Below are positions 33,981 through 43,151 of a stretch of 64,000 nucleotides of DNA, piece by piece. Location of the stretch: the NCBI RefSeq assembly GCF_002310375.3, contig NZ_CP023315.3, forward strand, positions 1,116,001 to 1,180,000. The letters run 5' to 3'. The stretch is from Caulobacter vibrioides (GTDB taxonomy: Bacteria; Pseudomonadota; Alphaproteobacteria; Caulobacterales; Caulobacteraceae). Both the position numbers and the translations under genes were made by a program. A model generated the notes under the pieces. It ran no database searches. It was not told the origin of the DNA and saw only the letters and a program-made list of their open reading frames with translations. The number at the start of each line of letters is the position of its first letter. Positions within the stretch are counted from its first letter, which is position 1.

Positions 33981-36371
33981 ATGAAGCTTCTGTCCACCGC
34001 CGCTTGGAGCGTGCTCGCCCTGGCTCTCGCCAGCCAAGCTCAAGCCCAACAGACGCCCGCCCAGACGGTCGTGACCGAAGTCGAGACGGTGGTGGTTACC
34101 GGCACGCGCCGCGTTGATCGCACGGCCTTCGAGTCGGCCGCGCCGATCGATGTGGTCAGCCAGGAGTCGCTGAAGGCCATCGCCTCCGACGAGATCATGA
34201 ACAAGCTGGCGGCGACGACGCCGTCGTTCAACGTCCAGCGTCTGCCGGCGGCCGATGGCCAGGCCTTCGTGCGCCCGGCTACGCTGCGCGGCCTCTCGCC
34301 TGACCAGACCCTGGTTCTGGTCAACGGCAAGCGTCGCCACCGCTCGGCTGTCCTGGGCGGTCGCGGTCAGCAGGGCGTGGACCTGGCCTCGATCGGGACC
34401 AGCGGTCTGGAGCGTATCGAAGTGCTGCGCGACGGCGCCTCGGCCCAATACGGCTCGGACGCCATCGCCGGGGTGATCAACATCATCCTGTCCAACAAGA
34501 CCGGTTTCGAGGGCTACGGCCAATACGGTCGTTACTATGCGGGCGACGGCGACAAGACCGAGATCGGCGCGCGCTATGGCTTCGCGCTCGGTCAGGGCGG
34601 CAGCCTGGTCGCTGCGCTCGACTACGCCAAGGCCGAGGCCACCTCGCGCACCCGTCAGCGCCCGGACGCGATCGCCTTCCAGGCCGCCAATCCGAACATC
34701 AAGGTGCCCAACCCCGTTCAGCGCTGGGGCCAGCCGGACCGCGAAGTGTGGCGTGGCTCGCTGAACATGGTCCTGCCGATCAATGACGCGATCGAGGCCT
34801 ACGGTTTCGCGACCTACAGCGACATGACCGGCGTCACCGACTTCAACTGGCGTAACCCGTCGACCGACACTTCGTATCGCACGTCGACGGTGTTTCCGGG
34901 CTGGTCGCTGAGCCAGCTCTATCCGGCGGGCTTCTCGCCGAAGTTCGGCCAGGATGAGACCAACCGCTCGGTGAACGGCGGCCTGCGCGGCGACGCCATG
35001 GGCTGGTCGTGGGACCTGTCGGCCGGCTGGGGTCAGGACCGGGTCGACTACGTCCTGAGCAACAGCATCAACGCCTCGTTCGGTCCGCAGTCGCCGACGC
35101 GCTTCGACGACGGTGCGCTGATCCAGAAGGAAACCACCCTGAACCTGGACGCCTCGCGTCCGCTGGCCTGGTCGTTCCTGGCCAAGCCGGCCAACCTCGC
35201 GCTGGGCCTGGAAGCCCGCGAGGAGACCTATGAGATCAAGGCCGGGGACCGCTTCTCGTGGGACGTGGGTCCCGGTGCGGCGGCGGGCCTGCCCAGCGGC
35301 TCGAACGGCTTCCCCGGTTACGCCCCCAGCCAGGCCGGCGCGTGGGACCAGACCAGCTATGCGGGCTATGTCGACCTGGAGCTGCCGCTGACCGATCGGT
35401 TCGATGTGAACCTGGCGATCCGCCACGAGGACTTCTCGGAATTCGGCCAGACCACCGACGGCAAGCTCGCCGCGCGCTTTGAGGTCACGCCCAACTTCGC
35501 CCTGCGCGGCGCGGTCTCGACCGGCTTCCGCGCCCCGACAGCGGGCCAGATCAACAATACGCGCACCTCGCAGGGTCTGAACACCACCACCCTGCAGCTC
35601 TTCACCTCGGGGCGGCTGTCGCCGGTCAATCCGATCGCCGTCGCCTTGGGCGGCAAGCCGCTGGAGCCCGAAGAATCGCAGAACCTGTCGCTGGGCGCGG
35701 TGTTCCGTCAGGGCGGCTTCACCGCCTCGGTCGACTACTACCGCATCGAGGTCGACAACCGCTTCGCCGTGTCGCCGAACTTCACGGTGACGCCGACTCT
35801 GCGCGCTCAGCTGGTGGCCGCCGGCGTGCCCGGCGCCGACAGCCTGACGACCGTCAGCTACTTCACCAATTCGTTCGACACCCGCACCCAGGGCGTCGAC
35901 GTGGTCGGCGCCTGGCGCGGGGCCCTGTGGGGCGGCCGGGCCGGTCTGACCGCCGCCTGGAACTGGAACGACACCACGGTCACGCGCTCCAAGCTGACCG
36001 AGGTCTCGCGTCTGGCCAAGGTCAACCTGGAAGACGGCCTGCCGCAGAACGCCGCTAACGTGTCGTTCGACTATGCGCGCGGGATGTTCAGCGGCCTGAT
36101 CCGGGCCCGCTGGTCGGGCGAGTGGACCGACGCCCAGGCCAATGGCGCGGCTGATCTGATCCAGACCTTCGCGGGTAAGACCCTGATCGATCTGTCGGTC
36201 AGCGCCCAGGTCACGCCCGCCATCAAGCTGACGGTCGGGGCCGAGAACCTGTTCGACACCTATCCGGACGAAGCGACGTTCCAGGCCTCGCGCGGTCTGA
36301 TCTATTCGCGCAACGCCCCCTACGACACCGACGGCGGCCTCTGGTACGCGCGCCTGGCGGCGAAGTTCTAA
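33981..36371 (+). CDS. TonB-dependent outer-membrane receptor
   Basis: The 796-residue protein has a signal peptide (MKLLSTAAWSVLALALASQAQA) and a TonB box ETVVVTGTRR near residues 35-45. The plug domain follows (DVVSQESLKAI, then LRGLSPDQTLVLVNGKRRH, IERIEVLRDGASAQYGSDAIAGVINII). The C-terminal barrel has aromatic strands and ends DGGLWYARLAAKF, with a terminal Phe as in outer-membrane barrels. It transports an unknown substrate across the outer membrane. A good AAGGAT site precedes the start. The two flanking genes encode paralogous exported proteases. Confidence 0.95.
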   Translation: MKLLSTAAWSVLALALASQAQAQQTPAQTVVTEVETVVVTGTRRVDRTAFESAAPIDVVSQESLKAIASDEIMNKLAATTPSFNVQRLPAADGQAFVRPATLRGLSPDQTLVLVNGKRRHRSAVLGGRGQQGVDLASIGTSGLERIEVLRDGASAQYGSDAIAGVINIILSNKTGFEGYGQYGRYYAGDGDKTEIGARYGFALGQGGSLVAALDYAKAEATSRTRQRPDAIAFQAANPNIKVPNPVQRWGQPDREVWRGSLNMVLPINDAIEAYGFATYSDMTGVTDFNWRNPSTDTSYRTSTVFPGWSLSQLYPAGFSPKFGQDETNRSVNGGLRGDAMGWSWDLSAGWGQDRVDYVLSNSINASFGPQSPTRFDDGALIQKETTLNLDASRPLAWSFLAKPANLALGLEAREETYEIKAGDRFSWDVGPGAAAGLPSGSNGFPGYAPSQAGAWDQTSYAGYVDLELPLTDRFDVNLAIRHEDFSEFGQTTDGKLAARFEVTPNFALRGAVSTGFRAPTAGQINNTRTSQGLNTTTLQLFTSGRLSPVNPIAVALGGKPLEPEESQNLSLGAVFRQGGFTASVDYYRIEVDNRFAVSPNFTVTPTLRAQLVAAGVPGADSLTTVSYFTNSFDTRTQGVDVVGAWRGALWGGRAGLTAAWNWNDTTVTRSKLTEVSRLAKVNLEDGLPQNAANVSFDYARGMFSGLIRARWSGEWTDAQANGAADLIQTFAGKTLIDLSVSAQVTPAIKLTVGAENLFDTYPDEATFQASRGLIYSRNAPYDTDGGLWYARLAAKF

Positions 36372-36448
36372 GCTCCGCGACCGCAAAGGTTGTGCGCCTG
36401 GGCGCGATCGTGTCAGATCGCGCCCAGGGTCGAGCAAGAGAGTGCGTA

Positions 36449-37981
36449 ATGCTTGCAGGGGTGTCGCGGCGAGGTGTGCTTCTAGGCGTCGCAGCGCCGC
36501 TGCTTGCTGGAGCAAGGCCAGCCTTGGCGCAGTCGGGCGGCTCCTGGCTGCGGGTCACGACACCGTCCTTCGATATCCACGCCCGGGTCGACGCCAAGAC
36601 GCTGCTGCGCCTGGCCCGCGAGGTCGAGGATTTCGATCGGCTCCTGCGAACCTTGCATGATGTGAGCGGTCAGGCGCCCGCGCGGCCGTTGCCGCTCTAC
36701 ATCACGCCCAGCGAGTCGGACGTGCGCCGCGTGCGCCCCAATGGACCCCGCGTCACAGGCTTTTACAGCGCAGGCGTCGGGGATGTGTTCGCGGTCCTGA
36801 GCATAGACGGCGGCGAGGATCGCGGTCGCCAGGTGCTGTTCCACGAATACACCCATCACTTCATGCTGCGAAACGCGCCGGTGGCCTATCCGGCGTGGCT
36901 GGTCGAAGGCTATGCGGACTATTTCGCGCCGACCCGATTTACGCCCGACGCGGTTGAGGTGGGGGTCACGAGCCATCGGATCGCGTGGCTGCGGGGCGCG
37001 GTGTGGTCGCCCTTCCAGGATATTCTTGGCCGCCGAGCGCTGACGGGCAAGCAAGAGGATATAGCCGCCTTCTACGCCCAATCATGGCTGCTGACCCACT
37101 ACATGATGTCGGACCCGGCGCGCCTCGCGCGGCTGGCCCGCTACGCCAGCGCCGTGGCCGCCGGCGGCGACCCTGTAGCGTTGATGCCCGAAGCCGCCGG
37201 GGCGCCGTTGGCCGAGCTGGAGCGTGTCCTTAAGAAGTACATGCAGGCCCTGCCGGGCCGGCGCCTGCCGCGTCCGGCCAACGCCGCGACCCTCGATCTG
37301 AAGGTCACCCGTCTGCCGCCCTCCGCCGATGCGCTGATCCTTGAGAACCAGCGGCTCAAGATGGGCGTGCCGGCGTCCGAACGCGCGGGGTTGCTGGCGC
37401 AGGTCCGCGAACGCGCGGCGCGCTTTCCGGGTGATCGCCTCGCCGAGCTGACCCTGGCGCGCGCGGAGAATGACTATGGCGACCGCACCAAGGCCCAGGC
37501 CCTCTTGCGCGGCCGGATCGCCGCCGATCCCACCGACGTCGAGGCGCTGCAGATCCTGGGCTGGTCGTGCATGCTGCAGGCGAGGGCCCAGCCCGCCGCT
37601 GCGGCGCGCTGGCTGGACGAGGCGCGCGAGCACCTGGCCGCCGCCTTCAAGCTCGATCCCGACAACCCGCTGGTGCTTTACGACTACGCCCTGACCCGGC
37701 GCAGGGAGCCGTCGTATCCCAGCGACAACATCCTCAACGTCCTGCTGAAGGCGCAGGCGATCGCGCCCCAGGTCTCGGCGTTCCGGCTGGGGGCGGTCGA
37801 CGGCCTGGTGCGGCGCGACCGGTTCGACGAGGCCGCCGTCCTCCTGCAGCCGCTGCTCAACAATCCGCATGCCAGCCCCGAGCAGGTCCAGGCCTGGCGC
37901 CAGCAGTTCGATGACGTCGTCGCGCGTCGCAAACCGGCCGCGACGTCCGGCGGAGGTGACAAGGACGCTTCGGACGGGTAG
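36449..37981 (+). CDS. Tat-exported HExxH protease with TPR tail (copy 2)
   Basis: ATG 36449 (MLAGVSRRGVLLGVAAPLLAG) gives a twin-arginine signal peptide, so this paralogue is exported folded, unlike the Sec-type copy 1. The 510-residue product has FHEYTHHFML with His132, Glu133 and His136, then WLVEGYADYFAP for the third ligand. Shared blocks with copy 1 include AQSWLLTHYMMSDP, RLPPSADALILENQRLKMG and ERAARFPGDRLAELTLARAENDYGDR. The C-terminal helical repeats are TPR-like. It follows the TonB receptor by about 77 bp and is followed within 10 bp by prfC. Confidence 0.85.
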   Translation: MLAGVSRRGVLLGVAAPLLAGARPALAQSGGSWLRVTTPSFDIHARVDAKTLLRLAREVEDFDRLLRTLHDVSGQAPARPLPLYITPSESDVRRVRPNGPRVTGFYSAGVGDVFAVLSIDGGEDRGRQVLFHEYTHHFMLRNAPVAYPAWLVEGYADYFAPTRFTPDAVEVGVTSHRIAWLRGAVWSPFQDILGRRALTGKQEDIAAFYAQSWLLTHYMMSDPARLARLARYASAVAAGGDPVALMPEAAGAPLAELERVLKKYMQALPGRRLPRPANAATLDLKVTRLPPSADALILENQRLKMGVPASERAGLLAQVRERAARFPGDRLAELTLARAENDYGDRTKAQALLRGRIAADPTDVEALQILGWSCMLQARAQPAAAARWLDEAREHLAAAFKLDPDNPLVLYDYALTRRREPSYPSDNILNVLLKAQAIAPQVSAFRLGAVDGLVRRDRFDEAAVLLQPLLNNPHASPEQVQAWRQQFDDVVARRKPAATSGGGDKDASDG

Positions 37982-37991
37982 GTCCCCGCCC

Positions 37992-39596
37992 ATGAGCACT
38001 TCCCCCGCCGCTGAAGCCGCCCGTCGGCGCACCTTCGCCATCATCAGCCACCCCGACGCCGGCAAGACGACCCTGACGGAGAACATCCTGCTGGCCGGCG
38101 GGGCGATCCGGGCGGCCGGCGCCGTGCGTGCGCGCGGCGAGAACCGTCGTACGCGGTCGGACTGGATGAAGATCGAGCGCGAGCGCGGCATCTCGGTCAG
38201 CGCCTCGGTGATGACGTTCGATCACGACGGCAAGATGTTCAACCTCTTGGACACGCCGGGCCACGAGGACTTCTCGGAAGACACCTACCGCACTCTGACG
38301 GCCGCCGACGCGGCGATCATGGTGCTGGACGCCGCCAAGGGCATCGAGCCCCAGACCCTGAAGCTGTTCGAGGTTTGCCGCCTGCGCGACATCCCGATCA
38401 TCACCTTCATCAACAAGATGGACCGCGAGGCCCAGGACCCGATCGAGCTGCTGGACGAGATCGCCGCCAAGCTGGCGCTGGATCCCGCGCCGCTGTTCTG
38501 GCCGGCGGGCTCTGGCGGTCGCTTCAAGGGCATGCTGGACATGCGCGAGGGGATGTTCATTCCCTACGCCAAGCGGACCGGCGGCGCAGCCGATGACGAG
38601 GGCCACCCAGAGCCCGTCGCCTTCGCCGGCAACTCGATCAACCAGTTCCTGGAAGACGCCGAAAAGGCCGAGCTGGAAGAGCAGGCCGAACTGGTCGGCG
38701 GCGGCTATCCGACGTTCGAGGTCCAGTCTTTCCTGGAAGGCCATATGACGCCGGTGTTCTTCGGCTCGGCCCTGCGCCATTTCGGCGTCAAACAGCTCTT
38801 GGCCGGCATCGGCGCCTACGCGCCGTCGCCCAAGGCCATGAAGGCCGAGAAGAACGGCGAAGCCGCCAGCGTCGAGCCGGGCGACAAGGAAGTCTCGGGC
38901 TTCGTCTTCAAGGTCCAGGCGAACATGGACCCCAATCACCGCGACCGCATCGCCATGCTGCGCCTGACCAGCGGCCGCTTCACGCGCGGCATGAAGCTGA
39001 AGGCCCAGAACACCGGCAAGGCCATGAGCGTCAACGCGCCGATCATGTTCTTCGCCTCCGACCGCGAGCTGGCGGAAGACGCCTTCGCCGGCGACGTGAT
39101 CGGCATTCCCAACCACGGCGTGCTGCGGGTGGGCGACAGCCTGTCCGAGAGCGGGACACTGCGCTTCGCCGGCCTGCCCAACTTCGCCCCGGAAATCCTG
39201 CGCCGCGTGCGCGTGAAGGATCCGCTGAAGGCCAAGCACCTGAAGAAGGCGCTGGAGGGCCTGGCCGAAGAGGGCGTCACCCAGCTGTTCCGTCCGATGA
39301 TCGGCAGCGACTTCATCGTCGGCGCCGTCGGTCAGCTGCAGTTCGAGGTCATGGCCGACCGGCTGTCCAACGAGTACCAGCTGGACGTGATCTTCGAGAA
39401 CAGCCCGTTCGCCGAGGCCCGCTGGCTGGTGGGCGAGCGCGCCGCCGTCGAGGACTTCGTCGACAAGCACAAGTCGGCCATGGGCCAGGACATCGACGAA
39501 GCGCCGGTGTTCCTGGGCAAGAGCGCCTGGGAGATCGGCTATGTCGCCGACAAGTACCCCAAGGTGCGGTTCGAGCGGACCAAGGAACGGGCGTAG
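37992..39596 (+). CDS. prfC: Peptide chain release factor 3
   Basis: ATG 37992 gives 534 residues, the usual RF3 length. RF3 is a GTPase that releases RF1/RF2 from the ribosome after peptide release. The G1 loop is SHPDAGKTTLTENIL, switch II DTPGHEDFSEDTY and G4 FINKMDREAQDP. RF3-specific blocks include RRTRSDWMKIERERGISVSASVM, and GYPTFEVQSFLEGHMTPVFFGSALRHFGV. The C-terminal QLFRPMIGSDFIVGAVGQLQFEVMADRL completes the call. It lies just behind the protease gene and may share its transcript. Confidence 0.97.
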   Translation: MSTSPAAEAARRRTFAIISHPDAGKTTLTENILLAGGAIRAAGAVRARGENRRTRSDWMKIERERGISVSASVMTFDHDGKMFNLLDTPGHEDFSEDTYRTLTAADAAIMVLDAAKGIEPQTLKLFEVCRLRDIPIITFINKMDREAQDPIELLDEIAAKLALDPAPLFWPAGSGGRFKGMLDMREGMFIPYAKRTGGAADDEGHPEPVAFAGNSINQFLEDAEKAELEEQAELVGGGYPTFEVQSFLEGHMTPVFFGSALRHFGVKQLLAGIGAYAPSPKAMKAEKNGEAASVEPGDKEVSGFVFKVQANMDPNHRDRIAMLRLTSGRFTRGMKLKAQNTGKAMSVNAPIMFFASDRELAEDAFAGDVIGIPNHGVLRVGDSLSESGTLRFAGLPNFAPEILRRVRVKDPLKAKHLKKALEGLAEEGVTQLFRPMIGSDFIVGAVGQLQFEVMADRLSNEYQLDVIFENSPFAEARWLVGERAAVEDFVDKHKSAMGQDIDEAPVFLGKSAWEIGYVADKYPKVRFERTKERA

Positions 39597-39602
39597 GGCC
39601 GC

Positions 39603-41012
39603 CTAGACCTCCAGCGCCTCGCGTACGGCGGGCTGGCGCGCGCGGCTGACGGGCAGGGGCGCGCCCTCGCTCAGATGCAGCCGCCAGCGATCGCCGTCGC
39701 GCTCCAGCCGTTGCACGTGGGCCAGGTTGGCGATCACTGAGCGGTGGACGCGCATGAAGTTGGCGGGCAGCTGGCTGGACAGACCGTCCAGGCGCGCAGC
39801 GTGCAGCAGGCTGCGGCCGCCGACCAGCCGCAGCTCGACATAGTCGTCGGCGCCCACCACGGCGAGAATGTCCTGGATCGGCGCCAGCTCGACGCCGCGC
39901 GCCGAGGCCACGGTCAGGCGGTCAGGGCGGCTGACGGCCTCCGTCAGGGCGGCCTCGCGACCACGGTCCTCGCGGCCCAGCCGCACCACCTCGACCATCA
40001 GCAGCGGCAGCACCAGGCTGGCGGCGAGCAGGAAAAACGAGAAGTCGGCCAGCCATTGCGGGAAGCCCAGGGCGACGGCGAGGAACAGGGCCAGATAGGC
40101 CAGGGTCGGCCGGGCGCCGGGAACTTTTCGGCGCACGCCCGCCACAGCCGGGGGAACGGCCAGAGCGACGCCCAGGATCAGCGCCCAGACGGTCTTGCCG
40201 TCGAAGCCCGGCAGCAGAACCGTGGCGCCGACCACCCCCAGAGCCAGGCCGACCATCAGGCCGCGCGCCCGGGGCAGAAACCGGGTGCTCACATAGGCGA
40301 CCAGGAGGATCGCAAAGGCGGCCGCCAGAGCCCAGATGGCGCTCATCCGCCACGCGTGCAGCGGATAGGGATAGTTGAACAGCGGCCGCAGGCTCTCGAC
40401 GATGGCCTGCAGGGCCGCGACCACGGCCATGCCGGCCAGCACCAGGCTGGACCCCGTCCGTCTGAGGGCATGGATGACGCCGAATCCGAACGCCGCCGCC
40501 AGCAGGGCGCCCGCCGCGCCGAAGGTCACCGCCAGCAGGGCCGTCCGCTGGGGATAGGGGAACGGCAGCACCGCGATGGCGCTCATCGGACCCGCGAAGC
40601 GCAGACCGCCATGGAACGAAGACAGGCGCAGCACCAGGGTGTTGGCGCCGGGGCGCCAGGCGGTCTCGCGGATCGGAAAGGTCGCCTCGTACCGCCCTGG
40701 GGTCTCATCCCGCGCCGACGGAGCGGGGGCGCCATTGGCGCCCAGCCGTTCGCCGTTGAGCCAGACTTCAGACGAGGCGACGCCCGCCACGTAGAGGGCG
40801 CGGGCCCGCGTGTCGCTAGGCGCGGCGATCGTCGCTCGGATCCAGAGCTCACGACCCTGGGGATCGACGATATCGCCGATCGGACGGCAGTCGCTGAGCA
40901 CAGGGCTGGTGGGGCCGACGGCTCCGCGACAGGCCTCCCAGGTCATGGTCTGCGCGCGCGCATGGAACGGCAGGCTCGCCAGAATGATGATGAGAAACAG
41001 GATGCGCCACAT
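39603..41012 (-). CDS. Membrane-bound LytTR transcription regulator
   Basis: The 469-residue protein has a signal peptide or first span (MWRILFLIIILASLPFHARA), then a periplasmic jelly-roll-like sensor part (WIRATIAAPSDTRARALYV, TAWRPGANTLVLRLSS). Seven membrane segments follow between residues 150 and 340, as in 7TM-DISM receptors. The C-terminus is a LytTR DNA-binding domain (VELAPIQDILAVVGADDYVELRLVGGRSLLHAARLDGLSSQLP and FMRVHRSVIANLAHVQRL). Binding DNA directly from the membrane is unusual but known for LytTR fusions. It diverges from an exported hydrolase. Confidence 0.9.
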   Translation of the reverse strand: MWRILFLIIILASLPFHARAQTMTWEACRGAVGPTSPVLSDCRPIGDIVDPQGRELWIRATIAAPSDTRARALYVAGVASSEVWLNGERLGANGAPAPSARDETPGRYEATFPIRETAWRPGANTLVLRLSSFHGGLRFAGPMSAIAVLPFPYPQRTALLAVTFGAAGALLAAAFGFGVIHALRRTGSSLVLAGMAVVAALQAIVESLRPLFNYPYPLHAWRMSAIWALAAAFAILLVAYVSTRFLPRARGLMVGLALGVVGATVLLPGFDGKTVWALILGVALAVPPAVAGVRRKVPGARPTLAYLALFLAVALGFPQWLADFSFFLLAASLVLPLLMVEVVRLGREDRGREAALTEAVSRPDRLTVASARGVELAPIQDILAVVGADDYVELRLVGGRSLLHAARLDGLSSQLPANFMRVHRSVIANLAHVQRLERDGDRWRLHLSEGAPLPVSRARQPAVREALEV

Positions 41013-41030
41013 GGCGTCACCTTAGAGCGC

Positions 41031-41060
41031 CGTTCGCCGAGACGCGCCACCGTTCGCCGA
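41031..41060. promoter_or_regulatory. Likely LytTR operator: two exact direct repeats
   Basis: The 10-mer cgttcgccga occurs at 41031-41040 and 41051-41060, with starts 20 bp apart, and each is preceded by gc or ac. LytTR regulators bind pairs of direct repeats on one face of the helix with about this spacing, and the core CGTTC fits their consensus. A third related word, in inverted orientation (tggcgaac), lies near 41090. The site is directly upstream of the LytTR gene, in its divergent promoter region. Confidence 0.65.
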
Positions 41061-41123
41061 TGACGGGGCGCCATTGACCGAAACGGCGTGGCGAACAGCG
41101 CTTTGAGCGTCTCTGCTGTGGCC

Positions 41124-42584
41124 ATGACCCAAGCCTCTCTCCATCGCCGCGCCCTGCTCGCCGCCGCCGGCCTCGTCCTTCCTGGTCTGGCCCTGGCCCA
41201 GACCGTCGCGTCGACGCCCCCTTTGCCGCCTCCGGCAGGACCCTTCCGCTTCAAGGGCTGGAAGGGTCTGGAGACCGACGCCGAACGCGGCTTCTTCGAG
41301 GTCCCGGAGGATCGCCGCGATCCCAAGTCCCGGAAGATCCGGCTTAGCTATGTGCGGTTCGCCTCGACGGCGGCCAAGCCGGGACCGCCGATCGTCTATC
41401 TGGCCGGCGGGCCGGGCGGCACGGCGACGCGCGCCCTGGCCGGCCCCCGCTTTCCGATCATGATGGCCCTGCGCGACGTGGCCGATGTCATCGCCTTCGA
41501 CCAGCGTGGCACGGGCCTGTCCAACCACATCCCCGAGCGGCCGCTCTCGTCGCGGCCCTTGCCGGACCTCACGGAGGCGGGTCTGACCGCCTATTTCCGC
41601 GAGGACTTCAAGAGCGCCTGGGCCGACTGGACCAAGGCCGGCGTAGCCATGACCGGCTACAACACCGAACAGAACGCCGACGACATCGACGATCTGCGCC
41701 GTCACCTCGGGGCGGAAAAGGTGTCTCTGTGGGGCATCAGCTACGGCACCCACCTGGCGCTGACCATGCTCAAGCGGCATGGCGACCGGGTCAGCCGCGT
41801 GGCCCTGGCCAGCCTTGAGGGACTGGACCAGACGGTGAAGCGCCCGGCGGCGGTCGACGCGCTTCTGCAGCATGTGGACGGCCTGCTGGCCGCCGATCCC
41901 GCCGTGCGCGCGGCGATCCCCGACCTGCCGGCCCTGATGCGGCGGGTGCACACCAAGATGGAGGCGGCGCCGGTCAAGATGCCCGCCACGCTGAACGGCG
42001 CGCCGGTCGAGCTGAAGATCGGCGGCTTCGCCATCCAGCTGATGACCGGCGGCCTGATCGCCAATCCGCAGACCCTGGTCATGTTGCCGGGACTGTATCT
42101 GGCGCTCGACGCCGGCCGCTACGAGGTGCTGGCCCCGTTCATGGGCGAGTTCGCCAACATTCCCGGCATCGCCGGCATGCCCGAGGCCACGGATCTGGCG
42201 TCGGGGATCTCGCCGGGGCGCCTCGCCCTGGTGCGACGCGAGGCCAAGACCGCCGTGCTGGGCGAGGCGCTGAACTTCCCGATGCCGCAACTGCTGGGCG
42301 TGGTTCCAGAGGCCGACCTGGGCGAGGCCTTCCGAGCGTCGTTCCGCATCGACCATCCGGCCCTGCTGATCGCCGGCACGCTGGACGGCCGCACCCCGGT
42401 GTCCGAGCAGGACGAGGTGGCGGCCCAGTTCACGCGCAAGGCCCGCGTGACCGTCGACAACGCCGGCCACAACGTCTTTGAGGCCCATCCGGACGTGCAG
42501 GGCTTGCTGGTGCGGTTCTTCCGCGGCGAGGCCGTGGTCGACACCCGCCTGAGCCTGCCGCCGCCGACGTTCAAGTTGGGCTGA
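41124..42584 (+). CDS. Exported alpha/beta hydrolase (S33-like)
   Basis: ATG 41124 (MTQASLHRRALLAAAGLVLPG) starts a signal peptide of Tat-like appearance. The 486-residue product has the nucleophile motif WGISYGTHLAL with Ser206. The strand-4 Asp is in IAGTLDGRTP and the final His in NAGHNVFEA. The extra segment before the elbow (FDQRGTGLSNHIPERPL) and overall length match proline-iminopeptidase/tricorn-type S33 hydrolases. It diverges from the LytTR regulator across 111 bp and may be its target. Confidence 0.85.
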   Translation: MTQASLHRRALLAAAGLVLPGLALAQTVASTPPLPPPAGPFRFKGWKGLETDAERGFFEVPEDRRDPKSRKIRLSYVRFASTAAKPGPPIVYLAGGPGGTATRALAGPRFPIMMALRDVADVIAFDQRGTGLSNHIPERPLSSRPLPDLTEAGLTAYFREDFKSAWADWTKAGVAMTGYNTEQNADDIDDLRRHLGAEKVSLWGISYGTHLALTMLKRHGDRVSRVALASLEGLDQTVKRPAAVDALLQHVDGLLAADPAVRAAIPDLPALMRRVHTKMEAAPVKMPATLNGAPVELKIGGFAIQLMTGGLIANPQTLVMLPGLYLALDAGRYEVLAPFMGEFANIPGIAGMPEATDLASGISPGRLALVRREAKTAVLGEALNFPMPQLLGVVPEADLGEAFRASFRIDHPALLIAGTLDGRTPVSEQDEVAAQFTRKARVTVDNAGHNVFEAHPDVQGLLVRFFRGEAVVDTRLSLPPPTFKLG

Positions 42585-42675
42585 TCGGGAAAGGCAGCGC
42601 CTCAGATCCCGGGGTTATGCTGGCCCTGGAGCCAAGGCGCTGAAAAGCGGCCGTTCGGATTGGTCTGTTGGGGGC

Positions 42676-42787
42676 AATCCTCCCCCTAGCGGGGGAGGTG
42701 TCGGCGAAGCCGACGGAGGGGGAAGAGGCCGGCTCGGCAGTACTTCCCCCGCCGGCCTTCGGCCTCCTCCCCTTTGGGGGAGGATTT
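42676..42787. repeat. Intergenic inverted repeat, 'tcctccccctag' family
   Basis: The arms aatcctccccctagcggggg and aggattt reverse partners enclose cggagggggaag/acttccccc. It closely resembles 3041-3152. It is the first of three repeats packed in the 567-bp gene-free gap 42585-43151. Confidence 0.85.
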
Positions 42788-42837
42788 TCGAACTGTCCGC
42801 TATGGGGCGCTAGCAGTCTCCACCACTGCTCCAGAAA

Positions 42838-42970
42838 CCCGACCTTCCCGGCGAACGCCGGGATCCAGATCGAACCCACAGGCGTATATCCGTTCAACCC
42901 GGAGCGATGTCGCATCACCCCCAACCGCTCCGGATGAATCTGGGCCCCGGCATTCGCCGGGGAGGTCGGG
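42838..42970. repeat. Intergenic inverted repeat, 'cccggcgaacgcc' family
   Basis: The arms cccgaccttcccggcgaacg and the reverse partner ending ccggggaggtcggg flank an imperfect centre with gatccagatc/gaatctgggcc. Its family includes 1285-1384 and a half copy near 54535. Confidence 0.8.
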
Positions 42971-42982
42971 GTTCTACCGCAA

Positions 42983-43088
42983 TGCGTCCTTCGAGGCTCG
43001 CCTATGGCTCGCACCTCTGGATGAGGAACACTGTTGCTGAACCCCTCATCCTGAGGTGCGCGCGCCTGAGCGCGCCTCGAAGGACGCA
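42983..43088. repeat. Intergenic inverted repeat, 'tgcgtccttcgagg' family
   Basis: The outer arms tgcgtccttcgaggc and gcctcgaaggacgca and the inner arms acctctggatgag/cctcatcctgaggt make a long imperfect hairpin. The same family is at 51679-51780, 54415-54520, 60397-60502 and, in a diverged form, 63472-63570. Confidence 0.88.
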
Positions 43089-43151
43089 TGGAGACGGACA
43101 TCCGCCAAGGCCACGCCAGCAATCCGACCGCGCCCCCGGGGCGAACGGCGC

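Noticed and set aside
33876..36515. 879-residue minus-strand frame opposite the TonB receptor
   Set aside because: It is a shadow of the receptor gene: the plus strand has the signal peptide, TonB box and barrel, while the opposite frame is a low-complexity Arg/Gly/Gln-rich product.
37857..39470. 537-residue minus-strand frame opposite prfC
   Set aside because: It is a shadow of prfC, whose GTPase motifs are clear.
42571..43122. Minus-strand frame of 183 residues in the repeat-rich gap
   Set aside because: The frame runs through three inverted repeats and has the low-complexity composition of translated palindromes.
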